From the NCBI RefSeq assembly GCF_001611675.1, contig NZ_CP014766.1, positions 4,030,001 to 4,094,000 of the forward strand: 64,000 nucleotides of DNA. Reading direction: 5' to 3'. Of the stretch, positions 52,296-59,972 are shown in pieces (positions within the stretch are counted from its first letter, which is position 1; every line of letters starts with the position of its first letter). Source of the DNA: Pontibacter akesuensis. Lineage in GTDB: Bacteria; Bacteroidota; Bacteroidia; Cytophagales; Hymenobacteraceae. The position numbers were made by a program, and so were the translations under genes. The notes under the pieces are model-generated. The model saw nothing but the letters and a program-made list of their open reading frames with translations. It made no database searches and had not been told where the DNA came from.

Positions 52296-52745
52296 ACACA
52301 AGATTTGGTGCAAATATAAGGCTTTGGGCTCCGACTTCCGAGTTGATTCTGAAAGTTCTAACGCTGGCGCAGCCGATGATACGCTTGCTTCACCAACTCC
52401 GGAACCCCTGGCGTAGGCATCCGCCTGTGCTGTCGTGCACGAAACTTTCGTGCTGAAGTATATTCAATTTCAACTACCTACCCTGTTCTGTCATCCCGAC
52501 GATAGGAGAAATCTATCCGGAATTCTAAAAGGATCTCGCACTTTATTCGAGATGACAGTACTCAGCGTGATATGAAGCCTTTTGCCGCCGCAAGGCACAA
52601 GCGGACGCTTGCGCCAGAAGTTGTCTGCTGGGTTTTGTTTTGCTTGCGCAACCAGAATCAGCCGCAAAGCATAAATCCCCAACTAGTGGGAATTTATGCT
52701 TCATAACTCAGGACTCAGAACTACTAACTCAGAAATCACACTGCG
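52296..52745. other. Intergenic region carrying repeat copy B
   Basis: 450 bases with no gene. It contains the composite element (52408-52617), a more diverged arm at about 52352-52378, and an ACTCAGA-type short tandem (52692-52735) just before the symporter stop. Confidence 0.7.
52408..52617. repeat. Composite palindromic element, copy B (inverted relative to copy A)
   Basis: The order is right-arm type (52408-52440), central palindrome (52489-52557, TGTCATCCCGAC ... CGAGATGACA), then left-arm type (52581-52617, GCACAAGCGGACGCTTGCGC). This is the reverse complement of the layout at 680-898. The three blocks match in order and spacing, with scattered base changes. Size about 210 bases against 219 for copy A. 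Confidence 0.75.
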
Positions 52746-54494
52746 TTAATCCTGAAAGAACTTCACTTTCTTCGACATTAGCAGCATCATGAACAAGCCA
52801 AGCAGGGCGGTGCCAAAAAACAAGGCGAAGCGCTCGTAATTCTGGAAGATCAGGTCGCCAATGAAGAAGAGGGTGGAGTAGACCATTACCACGGCTGAAA
52901 TCCAAGCAACCAGCAGGTGGTATACTTTGGTTCTCGGCTTGGGCAGGCCCAGCGATTTACGCACAGGCGCCCAAGCACCATCCGGTTGTATTTTCTCATA
53001 GAAGGCCTGCAGCTTACTTTCAGGCGTCGGACGTGTGGCGTAGGTAGCCACAATCCAAACAATGGTAGTGAAGCCTACAGTCAGGAAGAAGCTATCCGGG
53101 AACTCCCATCCAAGTATAAACTTCGCCACGCTATAGCCCACAAAGGGTGCAATGGTAGCCATGATCTCGCTCCAGGCATTGATGCGCCACCAGTACCAGC
53201 GAAGGATCAGCACTAGGCCAAGGCCGGCACCTGTCTCCATAATAAAGGCCCACACAGCAGCAATGGAGGTGATTTGTGTAGTGACAGCCAGGGATACGAT
53301 CATCAACAAAAGCGTGGTCACGCGTGAAGCCGAAACCAGTTCTTTCTGACTGGCGTTGGGTTTGATGAACCGGCCATAGAAATCGTTGATGATGTAGCTG
53401 GCGCCCCAGTTAAGCTGGGTGGAAATGGTGCTCATATAAGCGGCGAAGAAGGCAACCAGCAAAAGCCCTTTCAGGCCGGGTGGCAGAAAGTCTTTCATGG
53501 CCATCACAAAGCCCAACCGCTCTTCACCCGCACCCAGGTTAGGGTATAAAACCAGGGCCGATAGCGCCACCAGGATCCAGGGCCACGGACGAATGCAGTA
53601 GTGGCCGATCTGGAACAGGAGGGTAGCGTACAGCGCGTGCTTCTCGTTTTTGGTGCTCATCATGCGCTGCGCGATGTATCCGCCACCGCCCGGCTCGTTG
53701 CCCGGGTACCAGCTGGCCCACCACTGAACAGTGGTGAACGCCAGGAAAGCACCCAGTGAAAGGGTAAGCGTCTGCCCGATTTCGGAGCCGCTGCTCACAT
53801 TCGGGAAGTAATCCAGGGTGGCGGCCGGTAACTTGTCCTTCAATCCCCCAATGCCGCCGATCTGTTCGGAGTTAACCACCAGCACCGCCAGAATGATGCA
53901 GCCCACCATCGCTATCACAAATTGAATTACATCTGTGATGGCTACACCCAGCAAACCGGACATGGAGGAGTAGGCGACCACTACTAACATCGCCAGTCCG
54001 ACATACACTAGCTGCTCGCTCTTCGGCACTTCAAAAAACACTTCTATAATCGACATCAGCGCCACATTCACCCAGCCGATAATCAGACTGTTCATGAAAA
54101 TGCCAAGGTAGATGGCCCGGAAACCGCGCAGAAAGGAGGCTGGTTTGCCGGAGTAGCGCATCTCAATAAACTCCAGGTCGGTGATAATGCCGGCGCGGCG
54201 CCACAAGCGGGCAAAGAAAAAGGTGGTGAGCAGGCCGCCCAGCAGCATGTTCCACCAGAGCCAGTTGCCCGATATGCCGCTTTGCGCCACCAGTTCGGTT
54301 ACAGCCAGCGGCGTGTCGGCGGCAAAGGTGGTAGCCACCATAGAGGTGCCCGCCACCCACCAGGTGAGGTTGCGGCCACCTAAAAAGAAGTTAGCCATAC
54401 TTCCGCTGGCCTTGCCGGTGTAGCTAAGGCCAATTACGAGCGTAAGCAAACCGAAAGCGCCAATAACGATCCAGTCGATCAGGTCGAGATGCAT
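52746..54494 (-). CDS. Sodium:solute symporter family protein
   Basis: 582 residues, about 13 membrane helices. SSS signatures are IVIGAFGLLTLVIGLSYTGKASGSMANFFLGGRNLTWWVAGTSMVATTFAADTPLAV and, later, LLVAFFAAYMSTISTQLNWGASYIINDFY (Na+-site motif). A long hydrophilic loop precedes the final helices. The family includes sugar, proline and carboxylate transporters. No substrate-specific neighbour is present, so the substrate is unknown. Confidence 0.9.
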   Translation of the reverse strand: MHLDLIDWIVIGAFGLLTLVIGLSYTGKASGSMANFFLGGRNLTWWVAGTSMVATTFAADTPLAVTELVAQSGISGNWLWWNMLLGGLLTTFFFARLWRRAGIITDLEFIEMRYSGKPASFLRGFRAIYLGIFMNSLIIGWVNVALMSIIEVFFEVPKSEQLVYVGLAMLVVVAYSSMSGLLGVAITDVIQFVIAMVGCIILAVLVVNSEQIGGIGGLKDKLPAATLDYFPNVSSGSEIGQTLTLSLGAFLAFTTVQWWASWYPGNEPGGGGYIAQRMMSTKNEKHALYATLLFQIGHYCIRPWPWILVALSALVLYPNLGAGEERLGFVMAMKDFLPPGLKGLLLVAFFAAYMSTISTQLNWGASYIINDFYGRFIKPNASQKELVSASRVTTLLLMIVSLAVTTQITSIAAVWAFIMETGAGLGLVLILRWYWWRINAWSEIMATIAPFVGYSVAKFILGWEFPDSFFLTVGFTTIVWIVATYATRPTPESKLQAFYEKIQPDGAWAPVRKSLGLPKPRTKVYHLLVAWISAVVMVYSTLFFIGDLIFQNYERFALFFGTALLGLFMMLLMSKKVKFFQD

Positions 54495-54795
54495 GAAGAA
54501 AGTTTAAATGTGTAAATAACGGTGTGCCTGACCGATAGACGGTCTGGCTAAAGCTGCCCAAATTAAGAAAAGCAGCATATAGATAAAAGCTAATGTCGAA
54601 TTTAAGATTTCTCCAAATATGCACCCTTTTGAAGAGTTGTGATAAGTATAAGCTTTTATGTGAGCGCAGTGCGGCTGTGGCAGCAAAAACAGGCGTAAGG
54701 GCGTAGTTTATACTTGCGCAGGCGGCCCAGGTAAATGCACCCGGGAACTTACCGCCTGAAATGCTACCTTTGTAACATAATTAAGGTATTGCTAC
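54495..54795. other. Intergenic region before the THUMP methylase
   Basis: 300 bases without a gene. It holds two AAGTATA-type motifs (54647, 54710) and TACCTTTG (54765-54772), a good -7 box 24 bases before the next start. No clear -33 box is seen. Confidence 0.45.
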
Positions 54796-55995
54796 ATGGC
54801 GAAGAAGAATCAAACCGAGAATTTTAACATCACCGTTACCACGCTCACGGGCCTGGAGGAAATACTGGCTGAGGAGCTACAGGCGCTGGATATGGAGTTT
54901 ATAAAAGTTGGAAACCGTGCCGTTACCTGCTCCGGAAACCAGCGGCAGCTATACGAGGCAAACCTGTGGTGCCGCACTGCCATTCGCGTGTTAAAGCCGA
55001 TTTACCAGTTCAAGGCCCGCGACGAGAAGAACCTGTACGAGCAGGTGCAGAAGATAAACTGGGCCGATATCCTGGATGTAAGTATGACCTTCGCCATCGA
55101 TGCCGTGGTAAGCCACTCCACCTTTGAGCACTCGCTTTATGTGTCGCAGCTTACGAAAGACGCTATTGTGGATCAGTTCCGCAATAAAACCGGGGAGCGG
55201 CCATCGGTAGACCGCATTCGTCCGGATGTTCGCCTGAACCTGCACATGCACGAGAACCTTGTCACGCTTTCGCTCGATTCGTCGGGCGACTCGCTGCACC
55301 GCCGTGGCTACCGCCTGCAAACAAACGTGGCCCCGCTAAACGAGGTATTGGCTGCCGGTATCATTGGCCTTTCTGGTTGGGATAAAAAATCGCCTTTCGT
55401 AGACCCAATGTGCGGATCCGGCACATTGCTGATTGAAGCAGCCATGATGGCGCAGAACATTGCCCCGGGGCTGTACCGCCGCGACCCCTACGGCTTCGAG
55501 AAGTGGAAAGATTACAACGAAGACCTGCTGAAGATGGTCTGGACAACGGCAGAGGCCAAGGCGAAAGATGCGCCGCAGGCACAGATACTTGGTTATGATT
55601 TGGATGCCGATTACATTGATGCGGCACTGGGCAACATTGAGAATGCTGGTTTGGAGCACGTGATACAGGTGAAGCAGGCTGACTTCTTCGAAACTACAGC
55701 ACCATCAGCAGAAGGGGTGGTGGTGATGAACCCGCCTTATAACGAACGCATCCAATCCGACGACATCAACGAGCTTTACAAGAACATTGGCGATACGCTG
55801 AAGAAAAACTACCAGGGCTACGATGCCTTTGTGCTGACGGGCAACCTGGACGCTGCCAAAAATGTAGGTCTGCGCACCTCGCGCCGCATTCCGCTCTACA
55901 ATGGCTCCATAGAGTGCCGCCTGCTCAAGTATGAGTTGTACCGCGGGAGCCGCAAAGGAGGGGAGAGCAAGGCGGAGACAGAAGGGGAAGTATAA
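54796..55995 (+). CDS. THUMP-domain RNA methyltransferase (RlmL/YcbY N-terminal type)
   Basis: 399 residues. An N-terminal THUMP domain (about 10-160: VTTLTGLEEILAEELQAL) binds structured RNA. The Rossmann methylase domain has PFVDPMCGSGTLLIEAAMMAQNIAPGL, then GYDLDADYIDAALGNIENAG, then catalytic VVMNPPYNERI. This matches the guanine-N2 methylase half of E. coli RlmL, which modifies 23S rRNA. The C-terminal second half of RlmL (RlmK) is absent. The NPPY motif supports N2-methylguanosine formation. Confidence 0.9.
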   Translation: MAKKNQTENFNITVTTLTGLEEILAEELQALDMEFIKVGNRAVTCSGNQRQLYEANLWCRTAIRVLKPIYQFKARDEKNLYEQVQKINWADILDVSMTFAIDAVVSHSTFEHSLYVSQLTKDAIVDQFRNKTGERPSVDRIRPDVRLNLHMHENLVTLSLDSSGDSLHRRGYRLQTNVAPLNEVLAAGIIGLSGWDKKSPFVDPMCGSGTLLIEAAMMAQNIAPGLYRRDPYGFEKWKDYNEDLLKMVWTTAEAKAKDAPQAQILGYDLDADYIDAALGNIENAGLEHVIQVKQADFFETTAPSAEGVVVMNPPYNERIQSDDINELYKNIGDTLKKNYQGYDAFVLTGNLDAAKNVGLRTSRRIPLYNGSIECRLLKYELYRGSRKGGESKAETEGEV

Positions 55996-55999
55996 AGCG

Positions 56000-56037
56000 A
56001 ACCAGCCCCGGCTATACTTGCCGGGGCTGGTTTTCTT
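56000..56037 (+). terminator. Terminator of the THUMP methylase gene
   Basis: AACCAGCCCCGG pairs with CCGGGGCTGGTT (56000-56011 with 56021-56032). T-rich tail follows. The loop contains TATACTT. Confidence 0.85.
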
Positions 56038-56152
56038 TTCTATGGAGTTGGTTGCTTTCTTCCTCCTGAAATTCAGTTTTGCTGGTGCATCGGGTTTTGG
56101 TTTGCGGCTGCTTCAAAAGTCCAATACTAAAGCTTCCTCATTGCCTGTTCCT

Positions 56153-56551
56153 CTATCTGAATCGTGATCGGGCAACGGAATCAAGTGCTTTGCTTTGATA
56201 AAATTCCATGCAAATCTCTACTACTCTTTTACCTTCCATTCCTTCGGCCACACGTCCTATTCTATCTATGGAATCACGTGTTATCTTGCCTTGCTCAACT
56301 TGAATTAGGTTTTTGATGACATCCCCTTCAGTATATAGATAATCAGGATAGCGGCAGCTCACATCTTCTGATGTCTTATAATCGTTTCCTGCTTTCAGGC
56401 ATTCGCAAAAACTAATCGTCTTGAAGTCATTGACGAATGCATCTTTTAAATTCTGTGTGTACCTTCTTTCATTCCCAACGACATATTTTGCTCTGCAACC
56501 AATCAGCGCTGACAATAGCAGTAGGAGCAGAAGGCGGTTGTGAAGTTTCAT
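56153..56551 (-). CDS. Orphan lipoprotein
   Basis: 132 residues with a lipoprotein signal: MKLHNRLLLLLLLSALIGC, lipobox LIGC. The body has four further cysteines (FCECLKAG, VSCRYP, EICMEF), suggesting disulfides in the periplasm or outside. No family is recognised. It is the last of three same-strand orphan genes in an A+T-rich patch. An attC-like hairpin lies upstream, between it and the next gene. Confidence 0.6.
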   Translation of the reverse strand: MKLHNRLLLLLLLSALIGCRAKYVVGNERRYTQNLKDAFVNDFKTISFCECLKAGNDYKTSEDVSCRYPDYLYTEGDVIKNLIQVEQGKITRDSIDRIGRVAEGMEGKRVVEICMEFYQSKALDSVARSRFR

Positions 56552-56568
56552 TTTTGGTTCAAAGGCTA

Positions 56569-56614
56569 GGCTAAACGACGGGCGAGACCATAAACTGAAG
56601 TCTGACGTTTAGGC
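56569..56614. repeat. attC-like imperfect hairpin 1
   Basis: CTAAACG (56571-56577) pairs with CGTTTAG (56606-56612). An inner GAGAC (56584-56588) pairs with GTCT (56600-56603), with unpaired bases on one side. The layout, between orphan genes and with extrahelical bases, recalls an integron attC site. It does not match the 7-base RYYYAAC/GTTRRRY consensus exactly. Confidence 0.5.
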
Positions 56615-56657
56615 ATTGTTGTAGGTTTGTCTTTTTTGCTCCCTGCTTTAATAATGT

Positions 56658-57074
56658 TTATGATTCATCCCACTTAAAGAATTTTATTGATTCGTTTTTC
56701 TTCATTTTTTTCAATGCGTGTTCAATGTTATCAGTCCAACTATAACCAGAAAGAGAACTTTGCATGAAAAGTAACTTGTTTGAGAATATCTTTTCTAAAT
56801 GATTTTTCATAGCCTCAAGTTGTTCAGTAGGCTTTTCCCCGTAAAAACTCATATGAGTATGACAGTCAGAATTACCATCCGCAGCTTGTAGACCTAAAGT
56901 AACTTCAGAATTGTAGGTTGCAATCCATACCGAAAACTCTCCTTTAGCATTTTTCAAGGTACAATCAAATGACCCATCTGCTTGGTAAGAAATACTCTCA
57001 AGGAAAATCGGGTGTACCTTACTTATGTAAGCTCTAACAATATTTGAAAAGGCATCTTGTTCCATATTATTCAA
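56658..57074 (-). CDS. Orphan soluble hypothetical protein
   Basis: 138 residues, no signal or membrane helix. Composed of short strands and helices: FDCTLKNAKGEFSVWIATYNSEVTLGLQ, then DCHTHMSFYGEKPTEQLEAMKNHLEKIFSNK, and a basic end (KKMKKNESIKFFKW). No domain is recognised. Codon choice is richer in A/T than in flanking housekeeping genes, so it may be of foreign origin. Nothing supports a specific function. Confidence 0.55.
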   Translation of the reverse strand: MNNMEQDAFSNIVRAYISKVHPIFLESISYQADGSFDCTLKNAKGEFSVWIATYNSEVTLGLQAADGNSDCHTHMSFYGEKPTEQLEAMKNHLEKIFSNKLLFMQSSLSGYSWTDNIEHALKKMKKNESIKFFKWDES

Positions 57075-57084
57075 TGCAGAGATG

Positions 57085-57151
57085 GCTTATAACGGTTTGT
57101 ACATAAGGTGAGCAAGGCGTAGCCGATGCATAACTTATGTGCTGGGTTAGC
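57085..57151. repeat. attC-like imperfect hairpin 2
   Basis: Outer TAAC (57090-57093) pairs with GTTA (57146-57149); inner ACATAAG (57101-57107) pairs with CTTATGT (57134-57140); central GC-GGC pairs with GCC-GC around GTA. The 67-base element lies between two orphan genes. The outer TAAC/GTTA and length (attC sites are 57-141 bases) suggest a cassette-type recombination site. Confidence 0.5.
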
Positions 57152-57177
57152 AGTTGGTTTTTTTCTAAAAATGATTT

Positions 57178-57492
57178 TTACCAATTGGGATTGTTTATCT
57201 CTCGCACCTTTTCCCCAAAATAATACATACTATAGAAAGTTATAAGCAAGTATAGTAGCGTCAGTGTTGTGCATAAAGAGCTATTAGCAATTGAGTCCTT
57301 TTCGAATTCGTCCATTATTTTTCTAAATCTATCATTTCGAATGAAATAGAAGTAATTGGCTCCCATTACTAAACTGCCAATTATCACATAATTAATAGGG
57401 GACTCAAAATGAATTGAAGGTAGGATTGTCGCTTTTACAATTGAATAGAGAGTGCCAATATTTATACATATCAAAAATGATAAGATAAACAT
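57178..57492 (-). CDS. Orphan three-helix membrane protein
   Basis: 104 residues. Hydrophobic segments at about 1-20, 33-51 and 72-92 (MFILSFLICINIGTLYSIV; YVIIGSLVMGANYFYFI; LCTTLTLLYLLITFYSMYYF). A charged loop NDRFRKIMDEFEKD separates the second and third. No family is recognised. The gene is markedly A+T-rich. Together with the two genes downstream it forms a same-strand group with attC-like hairpins between members. Confidence 0.6.
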   Translation of the reverse strand: MFILSFLICINIGTLYSIVKATILPSIHFESPINYVIIGSLVMGANYFYFIRNDRFRKIMDEFEKDSIANSSLCTTLTLLYLLITFYSMYYFGEKVREINNPNW

Positions 57493-57832
57493 AGCTGACC
57501 ACTCCTGTGTGTCTCTGGTTTTGACCCAAAAAACAAAAACAAGAATTTTATAGAATAAGAATCTATTTAATAACCCATGTGATTTTAAAGCTATTTATCC
57601 ATATTTGAAATACCTGCTAACTACCTGCTAAACGACAACATACGCTTATCTGCACTATGTGCGTAACTGGTTCGCTGTTTATCAATGCTGTATTTCGCCT
57701 GATAAGGTAGTATAAAAGTGTAGCATTTCATATTTATTCAGAGTTGCGTTACCACCAGCTATATCCGCAAAACAGCAGCGGGGGCACCTTGTAAAAAGTG
57801 CCCCCGCTACTGTTGGAAGTATAACCTTGAAA
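57493..57832. other. A+T-rich intergenic region between the orphan island and murA
   Basis: About 340 bases. The first 240 are A+T-rich and contain no supported gene. The murA terminator (57771-57815) lies at the end. Confidence 0.6.
57771..57815 (-). terminator. murA terminator
   Basis: The stem AGCGGGGGCAC (57777-57787) pairs with GTGCCCCCGCT (57798-57808) and can be extended by AACAG/CTGTT with one mismatch. It is 18 bases beyond the murA stop. Confidence 0.8.
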
Positions 57833-59137
57833 TTAAATCCTTCTGATCTGTGCGCCGATTGCGTTTAAGCGGCCATCGATGTTCTGGTAGCCACGGTCTA
57901 TCTGCTCTACGTTATCGATCACGCTTTTGCCTTCAGCGGAGAGGGCGGCGATTAGCAGCGCCACACCAGCGCGAATGTCAGGGGAGGTCATGCGAATGCC
58001 ACGCAACGGAATCTGCTTGTTCATGCCGATTACGGTAGCGCGGTGCGGGTCGCAAAGTATAATCTGGGCACCCATGTCGATGAGTTTGTCCACAAAGAAC
58101 AGGCGGCTCTCAAACATTTTCTGGTGAATCAGCACCGTGCCTTTTGCCTGGGTAGCTGTTACGAGCGCCACGCTCAGCAAGTCAGGGGTGAGGCCGGGCC
58201 AGGTGTGGTCGGAGATGTTCAGGATGCTGCCGTCGATGTAGGTGTCCACTTCGTAGCGGTCCTGCTCCGGGATAAAGATGTCATCGCCCCGGAATTCCAT
58301 TTTGATGCCCAGGCGCTGGAACGTGTCCGGGATCAAGCCCAGTTCTGGGATCTGGCAGTTCTTGATGGTAATTTCGGAACCCGTCATGCCGGCCATACCG
58401 ATAAACGAGCCGATCTCAATCATGTCGGGCAGCATGCGGTGTTCGGTGCCATGCAGCTGCTCAACGCCTTCTACCACAATCAGGTTAGAACCAATGCCGC
58501 TGATTTTAGCGCCCATGCGGTTCAGCATGCGGCACAGCTGCTGCACGTACGGCTCGCAGGCGGCGTTATAAATGGTGGTAATACCTTCGGCCAGTACGCC
58601 AGCCATCACGATGTTAGCCGTGCCGGTTACGGATGCTTCGTCCAGCAGCATGTAAGCGCCTTTCAGGCGGTCGGCGGTGGCGCTGTAGAAAACATCTGGT
58701 GTATCGTAATTAAAGCGTGCGCCCAGTTTTTCCAGACCGATAAAATGGGTATCGAGGCGGCGGCGGCCAATCTTGTCGCCACCCGGCTTCGGCATTTTTG
58801 CCTGCCCAAAGCGCGCCAACAGCGGCCCTACAATCATCACGGACCCACGGATAGCGCGGCCCTGCTCCACAAACTGCTCTGTTTCGAGGTAGTCCAGGTT
58901 CACATCGTCTGCGGTGAAGGTATAGGTGTCGGCGGCGTTTTGCACCACTTTCACACCCATGTCACGCAGTAATTCAATTAGTTTATTTACATCCCGAATG
59001 TCCGGAACATTGGAGATGGTAACAGGTTCAGCGGTCAGTAAAACGGCGCACAGAATCTGGAGCGCCTCGTTCTTGGCACCCTGTGGGTAAATGTTGCCTT
59101 TAAGTTTATTGCCGCCTATTACTTCAAAAGAAGCCAT
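57833..59137 (-). CDS. murA: UDP-N-acetylglucosamine 1-carboxyvinyltransferase with Asp in place of the catalytic Cys
   Basis: 434 residues, the usual EPSP-synthase-fold enzyme. Conserved Lys22-Asn23 (KNEAL) and RGSVMIVGPLLARFGQAKMPKPGGDKIGRRRLDTH (97-131) are seen. The flexible loop reads PGGDKIG: Asp121 stands where Cys115 of E. coli MurA (PGGCTIG) would be. Asp-type MurA enzymes are active and resist fosfomycin, as in Mycobacterium and Chlamydia (established). First committed step of peptidoglycan synthesis. A DUF4290 gene lies immediately upstream on the same strand and is likely cotranscribed. Confidence 0.95.
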   Translation of the reverse strand: MASFEVIGGNKLKGNIYPQGAKNEALQILCAVLLTAEPVTISNVPDIRDVNKLIELLRDMGVKVVQNAADTYTFTADDVNLDYLETEQFVEQGRAIRGSVMIVGPLLARFGQAKMPKPGGDKIGRRRLDTHFIGLEKLGARFNYDTPDVFYSATADRLKGAYMLLDEASVTGTANIVMAGVLAEGITTIYNAACEPYVQQLCRMLNRMGAKISGIGSNLIVVEGVEQLHGTEHRMLPDMIEIGSFIGMAGMTGSEITIKNCQIPELGLIPDTFQRLGIKMEFRGDDIFIPEQDRYEVDTYIDGSILNISDHTWPGLTPDLLSVALVTATQAKGTVLIHQKMFESRLFFVDKLIDMGAQIILCDPHRATVIGMNKQIPLRGIRMTSPDIRAGVALLIAALSAEGKSVIDNVEQIDRGYQNIDGRLNAIGAQIRRI

Positions 59138-59140
59138 GTA

Positions 59141-59815
59141 TTATTTATTTCTAGGATTGGAGGAACGGTTTGTCTTTTTGTTGTTGCGCGGGTTGTTGTT
59201 ATTATTCTGGTTTTGCGGGCGCTGCTGGTAGTTGTTGCTGCTGTTGTCCTGCTGCTTGATGTTTGACTCAAACAGGTTGTTGCTCTCGATGTAAGCCAGG
59301 TCCATGTCCAGCTTTCCTTTCGAAATCTCACGAATATCGCCCAGAATCACATCATCCGTAATATTCTCGCGGTTGTACGATTTGTACAAGGTCTTCATCA
59401 GCTTGCCGATGGAGATTATGGCTGCCTCACGCTCTTTCTCGTCTTCTGTCTCCAGGGCTCGCTGCACCAGTAGCTCCACGTTTTTGCCGTAGTGCTTATA
59501 CTTGGGCGTATCAATGGGGTACTCCATCTTCTGCGGCTTGTCGTTCAGGTACTCCATTGCGCTGAGCGGGTAAGGGGCATCCACATCCAACGTAGAGCCA
59601 GACATCACATAGAGGTGGTTCCACAGTTTCTGCTGGTAGTCCTGCGTGTCGCGCAATTGCGGGTTCAGCTTGGCCATCAGGTTTATGAGCAACTGCGACT
59701 GGCGCGTGCGCTCACTGCGATCTTCCAGCTTGGTGATATAGTTTACCAGATCCTGCACATTGCGGCCGTATTCACGCAGCAGAAGGTCTTGTTTAAATGA
59801 GGTACTAGCTTCCAT
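59141..59815 (-). CDS. DUF4290 domain protein
   Basis: 224 residues. The DUF4290 pattern is seen: LLLREYGRNVQDLVNYITKLEDRSERTRQSQLLINLMAKLNPQLRD, then LWNHLYVMSG. A final 40 residues are Asn/Gln/Arg-rich (NSSNNYQQRPQNQNNNNNPR), probably disordered and possibly RNA-binding. The stop is 3 bases from the murA start, so the two are cotranscribed. This DUF is confined largely to Bacteroidota, where it often sits beside murA (recalled, not checked). Confidence 0.85.
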   Translation of the reverse strand: MEASTSFKQDLLLREYGRNVQDLVNYITKLEDRSERTRQSQLLINLMAKLNPQLRDTQDYQQKLWNHLYVMSGSTLDVDAPYPLSAMEYLNDKPQKMEYPIDTPKYKHYGKNVELLVQRALETEDEKEREAAIISIGKLMKTLYKSYNRENITDDVILGDIREISKGKLDMDLAYIESNNLFESNIKQQDNSSNNYQQRPQNQNNNNNPRNNKKTNRSSNPRNK

Positions 59816-59821
59816 ACTTTC

Positions 59822-59972
59822 AATTACGAATTAAGAATTACGAATTACGAGTTAAAAATCGCGAATTAAAAATTATACTTCTAAATGAGTAAGTGAAGTA
59901 TAAAATCATGTGTTACGGTTACTTCTTAAACTTGTAACCATTTTTAATTCGTAATTCTTAATTCGTAATTAA
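59822..59972. repeat. A/T-rich intergenic inverted repeat between pcrA and the DUF4290 gene
   Basis: The left arm (59822-59850: ATTACGAATTAAGAATTACG...) pairs with the right arm (59942-59972: ...CGTAATTCTTAATTCGTAAT). The pairing exceeds 24 bases, with 90 bases between arms. Best-preserved member of the family. Confidence 0.8.

Noticed and set aside
58043..58972. 309-codon open frame on the plus strand
   Set aside because: Shadow of murA in the complementary strand; no protein features.
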